From the NCBI GenBank assembly GCA_027578815.1, contig JANBTH010000119.1, positions 1 through 33,705 of the forward strand: a DNA stretch of 33,705 nt. Reading direction: 5' to 3'. Both the position numbers and the translations under genes were made by a program. Below are positions 17,629 through 26,837 of this stretch, one piece after another. The DNA comes from Coemansia sp. RSA 1804 (lineage: Eukaryota > Kickxellomycota > Kickxellomycetes > Kickxellales > Kickxellaceae). Below the pieces are notes generated by a model, which saw only the letters and a list, made by a program, of their open reading frames with translations, was not told the origin of the DNA and made no database searches. Each line of letters opens with the position of its first letter. The stretch's first letter is position 1.

Positions 17629-19461
17629 CTACGTTTCGGGATGTTTTCCCTTTCCAGGTTGGGCACAGGCGCTTTCACTAGCGGGATCGGTGAATCCGGT
17701 CGGAGACTCATTTTTTCTGGTTCCTTCATTTTGAGGAAATGTAGACTGAACCTGCGTCAAAGCCAAAACCATATGCGAGAGCTGTATCTGAAGAGCCGAC
17801 AAAATACGAATTCGTTCTTCTACGGCTGCACGGCTGTCAGACTCCAGTTTTGCTATCTGCTCGTCAGTGATCATTGTCAAGTCCGGGGCAGGGAATTCTT
17901 GAAGGGACGGAATATAAGAGCTTGTATGTGCAGCGGGTTTCAAGGTAGAAAATATGGGAATAAGAGTGTTTGGTGAGGTCGGCTCAGTCACATCCATGAC
18001 ATGGGAGTTTGGCAATGATCTATTGAAGTCTGCTCGTGGCGCTATCAATTCACTTGGACTGTTATAGTCGGTTGCAATGGAATTAGAGCCATGTGCTTTG
18101 GCTGGATTCTGGTGCTGCAGTGGTTTTTGTGTATCTTTTATACCATGTCTTTCAATGGGAGTTTCTCCATCGGCATTACTAGAAGAAAGTGCGGTGTTTG
18201 TAGAAGCACCATTGGCAGGGCCGTGTGCATTCTCGCTAATTTCAGAGGATGGATTACCGGCCTCCTCTGAGTGATTTTGTTGCTGTTGGGGCTCGGAAAG
18301 TGTGGTTTCGTTATGTAAAGGGGCAGCGTTGCTGGTATTAGTGGCAGCTGTATACTCCTCAAGAACGCTGTGACGACAGGTTGGACAGCTTTGCTGTCTC
18401 TCGAGCCAACTGCGAAGGCAGTTGAAGTGGAAAACATGACTACATGGAAGTCTTTTTGGCGTGTCGCTGGGGATGTTATGTGTCTGTCCGCCCTGTCGTG
18501 CGCGATTCCAGCTAGCAGCCAAATCTTGTGACGGACCAACCATTTCTTCGCGACAAATAATGCAAGTAGTATCTCTCATTGACTCTATTTCTTCTTGCCC
18601 AACGGTTTCGTAACGCAAATGCATATTCTGCATCGCCTTTCGATAACGAATCCAGTCACCGCATCGGTTGATGAGAGAGCGTGCTGTGATATAAAGCTCG
18701 CGCAGGATATGAATCGGCATGCCGTAGAACTTCATCAACACAAAAAAGAACCGCACATAGACCACAAGCTTTGCCAGATCGTCCACAAAATCCACATAGA
18801 AAACATAGGCCTGCTTCTCCTCCCATTCGCCGCCCCGTAGAATGTCTACAGTATTGAGCATTAGCTTGGCCCACGTAGACATAAACCGGACAAGAAGCAA
18901 AGCAAACTCAAATCCAAAAACAACAAGCATTGTCGGGCCATAGCGCTTTGTGTTTTCAATAGCATACATGACCATGATAAAGTCAACCGATGCTAGTATA
19001 AATGACAGCGAGACTGTACGAACTAGGAAAAGCGCAGTCAGTCCTGTCTGCTGCTCCATGAAACTGACTCTCTCCTCGTATATCCAATGGAACACCTTGC
19101 AAAAGAGAAGAAACACAAAAAGTGCCAACGTAGCCGCATCAAACTCGTCACGAAGAATGGCCAATGCCAGGCAAGTTTCAGTGACAGCAAACCATCCTTG
19201 CTCATATAAGCGCTCAACTTCAATGGCTCTTAGCCGACCAAAGAATATACGAGAAAACAGCTTCCCAAGCAGAATGGTCATTAAAATCCCCATGTTCGCC
19301 AATATCATCATCGCAGCGCCCGACTGCGACAGCTGAATACATGCTGTGTAGTAGTAGTCGTGGTTTATAAAAGCCAAGGCTATAATCCCAATGTTTAACA
19401 CCACTGTTGTGATGCCGTATACGACCAATCGTGGCGGCGACCACCTGTTTGCATTTGCCAT
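17629..19461 (-). CDS. HRD1: ER-membrane E3 ubiquitin ligase HRD1 (synoviolin)
   Basis: Central ubiquitin ligase and retrotranslocation channel of ER-associated degradation. The frame is open six codons upstream from a TTG, but the first ATG is at 19461, giving ~610 residues. The N-terminal ~280 residues carry repeated hydrophobic segments typical of the multi-pass Hrd1 membrane domain (for example VVYGITTVVLNIGIIALAFI and TLALFVFLLFCKVFHWIYEE). A RING-H2 finger lies at ~299-362: CIICREEM, a ~30-residue insert, then LPCSHVFHFNCLRSWLERQQ and SCPTCRH. All zinc ligands are present. The insert makes this RING longer than the plant or animal form. The cytosolic tail is Ser/Thr/Asn-rich and ends with a short helical stretch (EERIRILSALQIQLSHMVLA). 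It converges with the helicase gene and is tandem with the METTL15-like gene. Confidence 0.95.
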   Translation of the reverse strand: MANANRWSPPRLVVYGITTVVLNIGIIALAFINHDYYYTACIQLSQSGAAMMILANMGILMTILLGKLFSRIFFGRLRAIEVERLYEQGWFAVTETCLALAILRDEFDAATLALFVFLLFCKVFHWIYEERVSFMEQQTGLTALFLVRTVSLSFILASVDFIMVMYAIENTKRYGPTMLVVFGFEFALLLVRFMSTWAKLMLNTVDILRGGEWEEKQAYVFYVDFVDDLAKLVVYVRFFFVLMKFYGMPIHILRELYITARSLINRCGDWIRYRKAMQNMHLRYETVGQEEIESMRDTTCIICREEMVGPSQDLAASWNRARQGGQTHNIPSDTPKRLPCSHVFHFNCLRSWLERQQSCPTCRHSVLEEYTAATNTSNAAPLHNETTLSEPQQQQNHSEEAGNPSSEISENAHGPANGASTNTALSSSNADGETPIERHGIKDTQKPLQHQNPAKAHGSNSIATDYNSPSELIAPRADFNRSLPNSHVMDVTEPTSPNTLIPIFSTLKPAAHTSSYIPSLQEFPAPDLTMITDEQIAKLESDSRAAVEERIRILSALQIQLSHMVLALTQVQSTFPQNEGTRKNESPTGFTDPASESACAQPGKGKHPET

Positions 19462-19582
19462 TGCAGAATGCCTAGTCAAGTAGAAAAATAGCTAGAACTG
19501 CCCACGTTTAGTTTAAATCTGTTGAACGCGGATTCGATGCAATGTAAATGACAATAATAAATAATAATAAAAGGCCAAACTT

Positions 19583-19599
19583 CAAGCAAGCAAGCAAGC
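19583..19599. repeat. Short tandem repeat (CAAG)4
   Basis: CAAGCAAGCAAGCAAGC in the 251-base spacer between HRD1 and the METTL15-like gene, next to an ATA/ATAATA-rich run (19553-19572). Simple microsatellite with no evident function. Confidence 0.8.
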
Positions 19600-19712
19600 T
19601 AGATAATGAAAATTCGAATAGAAAGACAGAAAGAAAAACATTTGAGTCAAAGAAAGTAAAAGCGAGTGAGAAAAGAAGGTCTGGATGACGTGGCGCAATA
19701 TGGCTGGAAAGC

Positions 19713-20834
19713 TCACACAATACGCTGAAGCGCTCTTAGTTTTGCAGAGCGTGATCGCGAGTTTTTCTCCACTTCTATGGTAGATGCTGTGACTGCGCTC
19801 TTGGTTAGAATGCGAAAGACGCTGGTGCTAGTCTCAGCAAGGTCGTTGGCACCGTTGTTGGATGTAGGGTCTGTCATGTAGTGTTGGCGTTCATGCTGCT
19901 GTGAGGCAGATCGGAAGAACTTTTTTACTATCGAATCCTCCAGTGAGTGGAACGAAACAACCACGAGCCTGCCTCCTGGATTGAGAATCTCTATCGCTGC
20001 CGCAAGGGCAGATTGAAGCTGGCCAAGCTCGTCATTTATGTAGATACGCAAAGCCTGGAACACTCGTGTTGCTGGGTGAATCTTTGCCTTTTGAGCGTAG
20101 GCTGCCGGCACCGCAGCCAAGACCACATCAACCAGCTGCTGGGTCGTGTCTATGGAGACCTGTTCGCGCCTCTTCTCAATCTCAAATGCTATTTTCCCAG
20201 CAAATCGCTCCTGTCCGTAGCTGCTGAAAATTGACGCTAGCTTTTCCCGGGAAAATTGGTTCACAATAATATTGGCGGGTATCAGCCGTCGCAGGGCTCC
20301 GTGCTGGGGAGTATACGACATGCGCATATCCAGAGGTGCATCTCTTTGAAACGAGAAGCCGCGGTTAGAATCAAGCTGGCTGGAGCTAAGGCCGATGTCG
20401 AGTACAATTCCATCAAACGTCCGTTTCAGTTTCGGAATATTGCCAAACTGCTCCCATTCTACAGAAAGACGATCCGGGTACAGACACGACAGCTGGCGTG
20501 CCTTTTCGACAGCAGAGGGGTCCTGATCGATTGCAACAACGCTGCAATTAGCGGAATCAAGAATACGTTTGGTATAGCCACCCTCGCCATAGGTTGCGTC
20601 CAAATATGTCATGCCATCGTGGGGTGCAATATATTTAATCGTCTCTTCCAAAAGAACAGGAACATGCACCCGTGGATAAGGAAAGGCTGGCACGCTATCT
20701 GCAGTGGAATATCGCCTCAGTTGTAGATAGCGTGTTGGGAGTCGCAGCTTATGCTCTGTGTGCTTGCTATGTATCTTAGAAACTGTCCGGGCAGCCTGGC
20801 TGTAGAAAACATATCGTGAAAATGACAGAAACAT
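19713..20834 (-). CDS. METTL15: Mitochondrial rRNA m4C methyltransferase (METTL15/RsmH family)
   Basis: Homologue of bacterial RsmH (MraW), which N4-methylates a decoding-site cytosine of small-subunit rRNA. Animal METTL15 does this in mitochondria. The frame is open to 20957 from a GTG, but the only upstream ATG is at 20834, giving 373 residues. That start yields a good mitochondrial presequence: Arg/Lys-rich, no acids until HTEH, ending LQLRRYSTAD, which resembles a matrix-processing site. Family landmarks follow: HVPVLLEETIKYI, the SAM loop DATYGEGGYTKRIL, AIDQDPSAVEKA, the motif GIVLDIGLSSSQLD, RGFSFQRDAPLDMRM, then PATRVFQALRIYINDEL and VVSFHSLEDSIVKKFF. The final basic stretch (SRSRSAKLRALQRI) is also typical. 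It is divergent from the pyroglutamyl-peptidase gene with 291 bases between the ATGs. Confidence 0.93.
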   Translation of the reverse strand: MFLSFSRYVFYSQAARTVSKIHSKHTEHKLRLPTRYLQLRRYSTADSVPAFPYPRVHVPVLLEETIKYIAPHDGMTYLDATYGEGGYTKRILDSANCSVVAIDQDPSAVEKARQLSCLYPDRLSVEWEQFGNIPKLKRTFDGIVLDIGLSSSQLDSNRGFSFQRDAPLDMRMSYTPQHGALRRLIPANIIVNQFSREKLASIFSSYGQERFAGKIAFEIEKRREQVSIDTTQQLVDVVLAAVPAAYAQKAKIHPATRVFQALRIYINDELGQLQSALAAAIEILNPGGRLVVVSFHSLEDSIVKKFFRSASQQHERQHYMTDPTSNNGANDLAETSTSVFRILTKSAVTASTIEVEKNSRSRSAKLRALQRIV

Positions 20835-21125
20835 CGCCACAATGGCAGCAGGCAAAAAATTGATTTTTAGGGAGGGGGGAGAAGTGTATGAAATGATATG
20901 AAAACCAGCTGACGATGTTATATAAATGAGAACATGAGCATTGAGGTTTGTTCCCACGATATTGTGGTATTAAACAGATGTTTTTTGCGGATGTTGATGC
21001 CAATATTCCATCTCTGTCACCCAGACATTTCGAAAGTCGCTTTGTATCTCTACATTCTCATTAACTCAATATTAAACAACCTCATTGATCAAGAGTCTGC
21101 CCGAGAATAACTTGATGACAGCAGA
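20835..21125. promoter_or_regulatory. Divergent promoter of METTL15-like and pyroglutamyl-peptidase genes
   Basis: 291 bases between two ATGs facing apart, so both promoters must be here. The minus-strand frame of the METTL15-like gene stays open partway through this region without an ATG. No specific motif recognised. Confidence 0.5.
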
Positions 21126-21761
21126 ATGGGTATTAAAACGCTTAAACACGCTCTACTTACTGGTTTCGAACCCTTTGGTACGCCTCGACCTCCTGACAAT
21201 CGCAGCTGGGAGGTAATCAAGCAGCTCGCGGGAGAGCAAATAGATACCGGCGACTCGTTGGTTGTGTGCCACTGCTATGAAATACCCGTTAGCTATGGTC
21301 CAGTAAGCGAGCTACTTCCTCGGCTACACCAAAGCCAGAGTTTCAGCATCGTTCTGCATTGTGGTGCGGGAGTCCCAAATGTGGTCAGGCTAGAGAAGTT
21401 GGCACACAGGTGCGGTTATTTCAAGCCAGGAAACGGAGGCGAGGCTGACGTTCCTACTGGAAATTGTGTTCCTGGATATGATACTGCCGATGTGCTCGAA
21501 TCTACGGTCGCAGTAGATGAGCTAAGAAATACACTTGTGGATAAAGGGTGGTCTAATGTGGCCATCAGCTCTGATGCTGGGCGATACTTGTGTGACTTTA
21601 CATATTACATTTCCCTCGCCGAAGGGGCGACTACATACAAGAAAAAGCCTTGTGCAGCGCCTACGACACTTTTTGTCCACGTGCCGCCAGCATGCAATGA
21701 TCCATATAGCGATAGGAATCTAGCCGATCTTGTTCGTCAGATTATAAAGTTTGTTGCATGA
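21126..21761 (+). CDS. PGPEP1: Pyroglutamyl-peptidase I (peptidase family C15)
   Basis: A cytosolic cysteine peptidase that removes N-terminal pyroglutamate from peptides. The 211-residue frame matches the usual family length. It begins HALLTGFEPFGTPRPPDNRS, the conserved family opening (FxPFG..xxNxS). The triad is visible: Glu90 in VVRLEKLAHRCGY, Cys156 in SSDAGRYLCDFTYYIS and His185 in LFVHVPP. YEIPVSYGPV and VLHCGAG are also in place. Everything needed for activity appears intact. It converges on the EEIG1-type gene with ~270 bases between stops. Confidence 0.95.
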   Translation: MGIKTLKHALLTGFEPFGTPRPPDNRSWEVIKQLAGEQIDTGDSLVVCHCYEIPVSYGPVSELLPRLHQSQSFSIVLHCGAGVPNVVRLEKLAHRCGYFKPGNGGEADVPTGNCVPGYDTADVLESTVAVDELRNTLVDKGWSNVAISSDAGRYLCDFTYYISLAEGATTYKKKPCAAPTTLFVHVPPACNDPYSDRNLADLVRQIIKFVA

Positions 21762-22028
21762 AACGCCAAGGGCAATGGATGCAGCTCATTCACTGTTTTA
21801 TATTAATTTCAAACCATAAAAGAAGAGGGAATGTAGTGGGAAAAAGCTGTTTTTACAATGTCCACGAAAGTGTAGAAGAGAAAATTGAGAAAGAAACAAG
21901 GTGTGGGATGTGTTGATAGAGCTGTACAAACAAAGCGCAGTATAATGTGGACCAGGAGAATAAGGGAACAAGGACAAGAGATTCGGCAGTGTTTGCTTGC
22001 GTTAGAGAAGCAACAAAATGTCACCAAA

Positions 22029-23703
22029 CTATGTGGGCAGACTGGGTGAAGAGAAAAACACGTCGTCAATAATCTGCTGGTTCTTTTTAGACGAGCGCTG
22101 GAAAGGAGCCAGATCTCGGACATTAGTGTTATCGATGGGAAGCAAAGCGTGCGATTGGGATGTTTCTGTTGTGTTACTCTTTGTTGTGTTTGTATGTACT
22201 GACGAGCCCGAGTTGGTGGTCTTTCTTACATTGTTATTCATTGAATGCTGCCTGCTTCCAAGTGAGTTTCCCATCGATGAGGCCTCTCTTGCGGTCCGGC
22301 TATTTCCTTCGTTGGCAATCATGTCATTCAGATCGGTGAGAACCATGGATCTGTCTAGAGCTGGAACATGGTAAGTGTCAGGGCCGCTCAGCTGTGTAAC
22401 GTGGATAGAAAGCTACATCGAAGAAAAAAAGCAGCAAATGAAAGTGAGAATATGTGCGTGTTGGATATACTAGAGAATCAACTACGCGTTATTCTAAAAG
22501 ACACAATGCGATGCGCAGACATGTAGTTTCGCAGCAACGAGCAGCTATTGCCCAGAGTCGCATTACTTACTTTTAAGGTACAGTTTAACTTTGACTCCTG
22601 GAGAAAGTACCGCCGAGACGAGCTGGACAATAGCGCATACTCGGAAAGATTGATGTTTAGTGTGCCAACCTTCATATGCACGTGTGAATAAACCTCCTAC
22701 AACATGGCACGTGTATGAAAAAAAGAGTTACCGTATACGAAATTAGCTTTGGTGGCGAGATGAGAGACTTCAAAGCAGCAAAGATATAGCTATTGGGGAA
22801 AGCAAAAAAAATAGTGATCTTGTCTGGACTGCATCTGCTGATCAAACAAGTTCCAGCACATACAACGCAGGCAGATCTGGAAGAGAAAATGAGGCGACGT
22901 CTGGAGCTGCGGCATATGTCTGCAGATTACAAACATAAGCGCTAGATGAACATAAGGATCAAGATGAGACTCGCAGATAGTGTGGCTTTTCTGGCGGCAA
23001 CCAGAAAAAGATTAAAACAGAGCAAAGAGCCCCGCCCATTGTTCGGTTTGGGAGGGAAGCCCTGCACATTGTGCTTGTACAACCACCATCACCGCCATCA
23101 TAAAAACGAAAACAACAGTCAAATCAGTTTACAAACAATAACAATAACAACAACAATAGCAGAAAGGAAAAAGAGCCGCAACAAGGGTAGCTGTATATTA
23201 GCCAGGATAGAAGAACCCCCAAACAAGTATCGACATAGGTGGTTCTTGGCTCTTGTCGCACTGCTTGCGCAACGTACCTGCTTGATCGTAACCTTGAGCT
23301 CACATGGCGTCAATATTCCGTCCTTTGAAATGGGAACGTCCACGGTTTTTTCTACAGCATGAAGCCATCGCACCTCGCGGTTGGCAACAGGAACCCTACG
23401 CTTTCGTATGGAAACAGAAGTGTCAGGAAAGCATGGTAGCAGCAGCGCCAGGTATTGACAAAATAAAATCAGCGATATATATATCCGTAACCCTTGCTCT
23501 GAAAACGGCACAAGTAGAGCATGTGTCATAAGAACCTAGCATTATTTCGCGTACCTTGGCGTGGTGCCGCTGTGGTCCTGGCATTTCCACTTTGCATAGA
23601 AGACACCGTTTAGTGGCGGCACATTGTTGAGGTCTTCAATTCGCAGCAGCACATTGAAGTTAGCCATACGCGCTCGTGGCACAAAAAAGTTCTGTAGAGA
23701 CAT
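22029..23703 (-). CDS. EEIG1/FAM102-type NT-C2 domain protein, four exons
   Basis: This gene is split, so no single open frame shows it. My model: exon 1 23703-23555, exon 2 23395-23278, exon 3 22696-22571, exon 4 22412-22029; total 777 bases, 258 residues. Every junction has GT...AG (GTACGC, GTACGT and GTAAGT donors; all three acceptors end TAG). The joined protein is in frame throughout and matches the N-terminal C2 (NT-C2) domain of animal EEIG1/FAM102: FNVLLRIEDLNNVPPLNGVF, then REVRWLHAVEKTVDVPI and PCELKVTIKQE, then KVGTLNINLSEYA, SKLNCTLK|LSIHVTQLSG. The C-terminal ~110 residues are Ser/Asn/Thr-rich and end NQQIIDDVFFSSPS. C2 domains of this type are thought to bind membranes or proteins. 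The fungal role is unknown to me. Intron 2 (581 bases) is much longer than introns 1 and 3 (159 and 158 bases). Confidence 0.85.
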
Positions 23704-24031
23704 TGTAGCGTAGCGTGTGTGGGATGGAAAATAAAGAAAGAAATGAAACATAAAACATCAACAGAGCGGAAAAAAGAAGATGGAAGAATGGACAACATCA
23801 AAGGCATTCGACTGCCCAAAAAGGCACAAAAACACTGTCCGCAACTGATGATAGGCAACTTTGATGGCGGTTATTGTTATTGTCATATGATTTTTCGTCC
23901 AATGATTAAAATACAGCATTTTTATATTTTCGGTGGCATTCTCTTGGATCACATCTTGCTTTAAAAATATCAATGCAAATTAAAGCACAGGCGCTATAGT
24001 CCTCCTCTCTATCTGTCTCTGCTGCATACGC
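23704..24031. other. Spacer between two minus-strand genes
   Basis: 328 bases holding the promoter of the EEIG1-type gene and the 3' end of the methyltransferase gene. AT-rich (23880-23990). The short frames crossing it are not protein-like. Nothing else seen. Confidence 0.5.
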
Positions 24032-24697
24032 CTAGACCCTCTTCGACATCACATAGAAGAAGTACTCGAATCCCCCATCATTGAGCCGCTCAACCGCAAC
24101 ATCCCACGAGTTGCGCTGCAGATGGCGCATGTGAAAGTGCGGTTGCCCAAATGTAATCCAGATAAACCTTCCGCCTGGTGCCAGCACCCTGTCAACCTCA
24201 TTAACCTCGCGCCTGACGTTCTCACACAGCTCCGCCGATGGCTCCCACACATTGCCCTTGTCGCACATCAGCGCGTCCAATGTTCCTTTGTCAACTGCCA
24301 CATCGATTGACCCATCATCTAGGTGCATCTTGCGCACATCCATCACCTCCCAAGTCATCTTGTTCATATGCCTTGTGCGCTGACGCATACACTCAATAAC
24401 AACGTCGCTGTAATCGACATTGAGAATGTTTTGGTATCCGGCGCTGTACATGTCTTCGGAAAGCGTCGAGTTGCCACATCCTAACATCAGAATTCGGGCG
24501 CCCTTGCTTGCAATATACTTTGAGAATAGCTGATCTAGATCCTTGTACGTCTTAAACCAGTCAAAAGAGCTATCTGCCTCTTGCGCGTACCGCTTCTGCC
24601 AGTAATCCTTTGTTCCGTATTCTGTGTTATTTGTTGGAAGCACCGCCAGATCGGTGGATGCCTTTATGTGTGTACTTTCTTCGTTTTCCTGTTGCAT
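24032..24697 (-). CDS. EEF1A lysine methyltransferase 4-like SAM methyltransferase
   Basis: A 221-residue class I methyltransferase, similar in size to human EEF1AKMT4 without its extra tail. Landmarks align along the whole length with that protein: YGTKDYWQKRYAQEADSSFD and WF, then SAM motif I RILMLGCGNSTLSEDM, NVDYSDVVIECM, WEVMDVRKMHLDDGSIDVAV, DKGTLDAL, VNEVDRVLAPGGRFIWITFG, and the aromatic C-terminus GFEYFFYVMSKRV. Human EEF1AKMT4 methylates a lysine of elongation factor 1A; the substrate here is inferred from homology only. Related METTL13/EFM enzymes share this fold, so another protein-lysine target is possible. It starts at the ATG at 24697, divergent from PEX4 (377 bases). Confidence 0.85.
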   Translation of the reverse strand: MQQENEESTHIKASTDLAVLPTNNTEYGTKDYWQKRYAQEADSSFDWFKTYKDLDQLFSKYIASKGARILMLGCGNSTLSEDMYSAGYQNILNVDYSDVVIECMRQRTRHMNKMTWEVMDVRKMHLDDGSIDVAVDKGTLDALMCDKGNVWEPSAELCENVRREVNEVDRVLAPGGRFIWITFGQPHFHMRHLQRNSWDVAVERLNDGGFEYFFYVMSKRV

Positions 24698-25074
24698 AGT
24701 GTAAAATGGCAGGGTGTATCACTGCTACTACTGTGTGTTCGGACAAAGACAAAAGACGCAAGACACCACAACATAATAAACGAAAACTGCAGTTCTATTC
24801 AGCCGAGTTGTGGTATCAGAGTTCTCCCAGGAGAAATGATGGGTCCAACCAATGATTTGGAGGGCAGCGGTCATCCATTTAGGCGGGTAAATAAAAATGG
24901 TTCCATCCAATATTTTCTTGTTCCTTGGATAACATTTTCTGGGCATTTTTGATACTTTTGTACTTTATTCCCTTTTATTTTAAATTCCTTTGATTCTTTA
25001 ATTTATCTTTTATTTCAACATTGTCTCTAAGCAGGGGAGCAAGCTTGTCATACACCAGAACGCGCGTACTTTAA
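24698..25074. promoter_or_regulatory. Divergent promoter of the methyltransferase and PEX4 genes
   Basis: 377 bases between two ATGs facing apart. The part before PEX4 is T-rich (24945-25020, with CTTTTATTTTAAATTCC and TTTATCTTTTATTTC runs), typical of a fungal promoter or leader. No named motif recognised. Confidence 0.5.
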
Positions 25075-25536
25075 ATGACATCTGTTACAAAGCGGCTTCT
25101 CAAGGAACTCCAGGATGTCCGAAAGGAGTCAAGCAAAGGGATTTTATGTCTAGAGCCGAAATGCGACGATGATATTCTGGAATGGCGTGCTGTTCTCCAA
25201 GGACCGCAGGACACTCCATACCACGGCGGCAGATTCGAGCTTCACATTAGGATTCCAGAGCAATATCCTATTCATTCGCCAACTCTGACATTTGTCACCC
25301 CAGTCTGCCACCCCAATGTCCATTTCGAAACCGGTGAGATATGTCTAGACATTCTCAAGACTCAGTGGTCGCCCGCATGGACACTTGCATCGACATGTCT
25401 GGCCATCCTTGTGCTTCTAGCTAATCCTGAACCCTCCAGCCCGCTGAATTGTGACATTGCAAACCTGCTGCGCTGCGGCGACACTCTTGGCTACAACTCG
25501 CTCGTATCATTCTATACTTCCATGTTTGCCATGTAG
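25075..25536 (+). CDS. PEX4: Peroxisomal ubiquitin-conjugating enzyme E2 (peroxin-4)
   Basis: Mono-ubiquitinates the import receptor Pex5 at the peroxisome membrane so it can be recycled. The 153-residue frame is a single E2 (UBC) fold: N-terminal helix TKRLLKELQDVRKESSKG, then PYHGGRFELHIRIPEQYP, the HPN motif at 79-81 and catalytic Cys90 in GEICLDILKTQWSPAWTL. The segment PEPSSPLNCDIANLLRCGDT is the signature that separates Pex4 from other E2s and closely matches plant PEX4. Length equals plant PEX4 and no transmembrane anchor is present, so it should be docked by a Pex22-like partner. No other peroxin lies nearby. It converges on GCV1 with 104 bases between stops. Confidence 0.93.
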   Translation: MTSVTKRLLKELQDVRKESSKGILCLEPKCDDDILEWRAVLQGPQDTPYHGGRFELHIRIPEQYPIHSPTLTFVTPVCHPNVHFETGEICLDILKTQWSPAWTLASTCLAILVLLANPEPSSPLNCDIANLLRCGDTLGYNSLVSFYTSMFAM

Positions 25537-25640
25537 CGCGGTTGGCCCACAAGAACAGCGTGCTATCAAGAGATCTTGCCAATGTATTAATATTTTAGCA
25601 AATATATGAAAGGATAGCTAAACTGCACACTAGCAGAATT

Positions 25641-26837
25641 CTAGATCTTATGGTACTTTGCCGGCACAAATGGCATCCTGACAACGGTGGCATCCTGGAT
25701 GCGATTGCGCACCTTGACCTTGAGTGCGGTATCTTTCTTGTTGAATCCCTTCTTGACGTATGCCATTGCAATGTTCTTGCCAAGAGATGGTGCCGGGACG
25801 CCCGAGGTGATCTCACCGATCTCCTCTCCATCGACAGATAGAACCTTGGCGTGAGCGCGAGCTGGTGCACCCTCAACAACCAGACCCACGCGACGGCGTA
25901 GGCCACCCTTCTTTGCAATCTGATTCAGAACGATGCTGTCGCCAATAAACCCGCCCTCTGCACGGCGACGCTTACCAACTGTCCACACCAGGTTTGCCTC
26001 CATGGGGGTGGTTGTCGAGTCGATATCTGATCCATACAAACACAAACCAGCCTCCAAGCGCAGTGAGTCGCGTGCGCCGAGCCCTGCCAGCTTGACTTTG
26101 GGATTCTCAAGAAGCTGCTCAGTAATTGCAACCACCTCCCCGGTTGGGATAGAAAGCTCGAATCCATCCTCGCCGGTATATCCCGAACGAGCGACATGGC
26201 AGGGGATGCCTCTGATATCCACATTCCTCCCGGTCATAAATGACATCTGGCTCAGGTCGATGCCAGTAAGCTGCTCAAGCGCCTGCTGTGAAGAAGGCCC
26301 CTGGAGCGCTATCAGTGAATGATCGTCAATTCTTTTCACCTCAACATCGGCACCCTTGTCCTGAAAGACCTTGGCGTACTTCAAAAGGTGTGCCAGGTCC
26401 TTGTCTGCACAGCCGGCATTCGACACCACGTAGAGAGAGTTTTCTTGCTGGGTAATGATCGTATCATCTTCAATCCCGCCGTTCTCGTTGGTGAACAGCG
26501 AAAGGGTTGATCCGCCAACAGGCAGCTCCTTGAGGTCGCCAACCACAAGATGCTCGAGAAAGCTGTGGCGGTCCTTGCCAGTAATCCGGGTCTGCAGCAT
26601 ATGGGAGACATCGAATATCGATGCGTGCTTGCGGGTGTGGAGGTGCGAGTCAAGCGCTCCCTGGTCGGCATACACAAGGGGCATGTCCCAGCCGGCAAAC
26701 GGGCCGAATTTTGCGCCGTGTTTCTTGTGAAGGCTGTAAAGTGCGGTTTGCTTTGACGATGCGCCAGAGCTCATGAAGCGAACACCAAAAGTACTGCGTG
26801 TCTGCAGAGCACGGCGGGCGATAGTCTTCATAGGCAT
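25641..26837 (-). CDS. GCV1: Mitochondrial glycine cleavage T protein (aminomethyltransferase)
   Basis: Transfers the aminomethyl-derived C1 unit from lipoylated H protein to tetrahydrofolate in the glycine decarboxylase complex of the mitochondrial matrix. The 398-residue frame has the normal eukaryotic length. The first ~30 residues are a basic presequence (MKTIARRALQTRSTFGVRF; the first ATG at 26837 and a second two codons later are both usable). Family landmarks: TALYSLHKKHGAKFGPFAGW, DVSHMLQTRITG, NENGGIEDDTIIT with the folate-binding Asp, ALQGPSSQQAL, RSGYTGEDGFELSIP, LRLEAGLCLYGSDID and TPMEANLVWTVGK. The C-terminal barrel follows (EIGEITSGVPAPSLGKNIAM). No key residue is missing. H, P and L protein genes are not in the window. 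Confidence 0.96.
   Translation of the reverse strand: MPMKTIARRALQTRSTFGVRFMSSGASSKQTALYSLHKKHGAKFGPFAGWDMPLVYADQGALDSHLHTRKHASIFDVSHMLQTRITGKDRHSFLEHLVVGDLKELPVGGSTLSLFTNENGGIEDDTIITQQENSLYVVSNAGCADKDLAHLLKYAKVFQDKGADVEVKRIDDHSLIALQGPSSQQALEQLTGIDLSQMSFMTGRNVDIRGIPCHVARSGYTGEDGFELSIPTGEVVAITEQLLENPKVKLAGLGARDSLRLEAGLCLYGSDIDSTTTPMEANLVWTVGKRRRAEGGFIGDSIVLNQIAKKGGLRRRVGLVVEGAPARAHAKVLSVDGEEIGEITSGVPAPSLGKNIAMAYVKKGFNKKDTALKVKVRNRIQDATVVRMPFVPAKYHKI

Noticed and set aside
20835..20957. N-terminal extension of the METTL15-like protein
   Set aside because: It starts at GTG and hides the good mitochondrial presequence that begins at the ATG at 20834.
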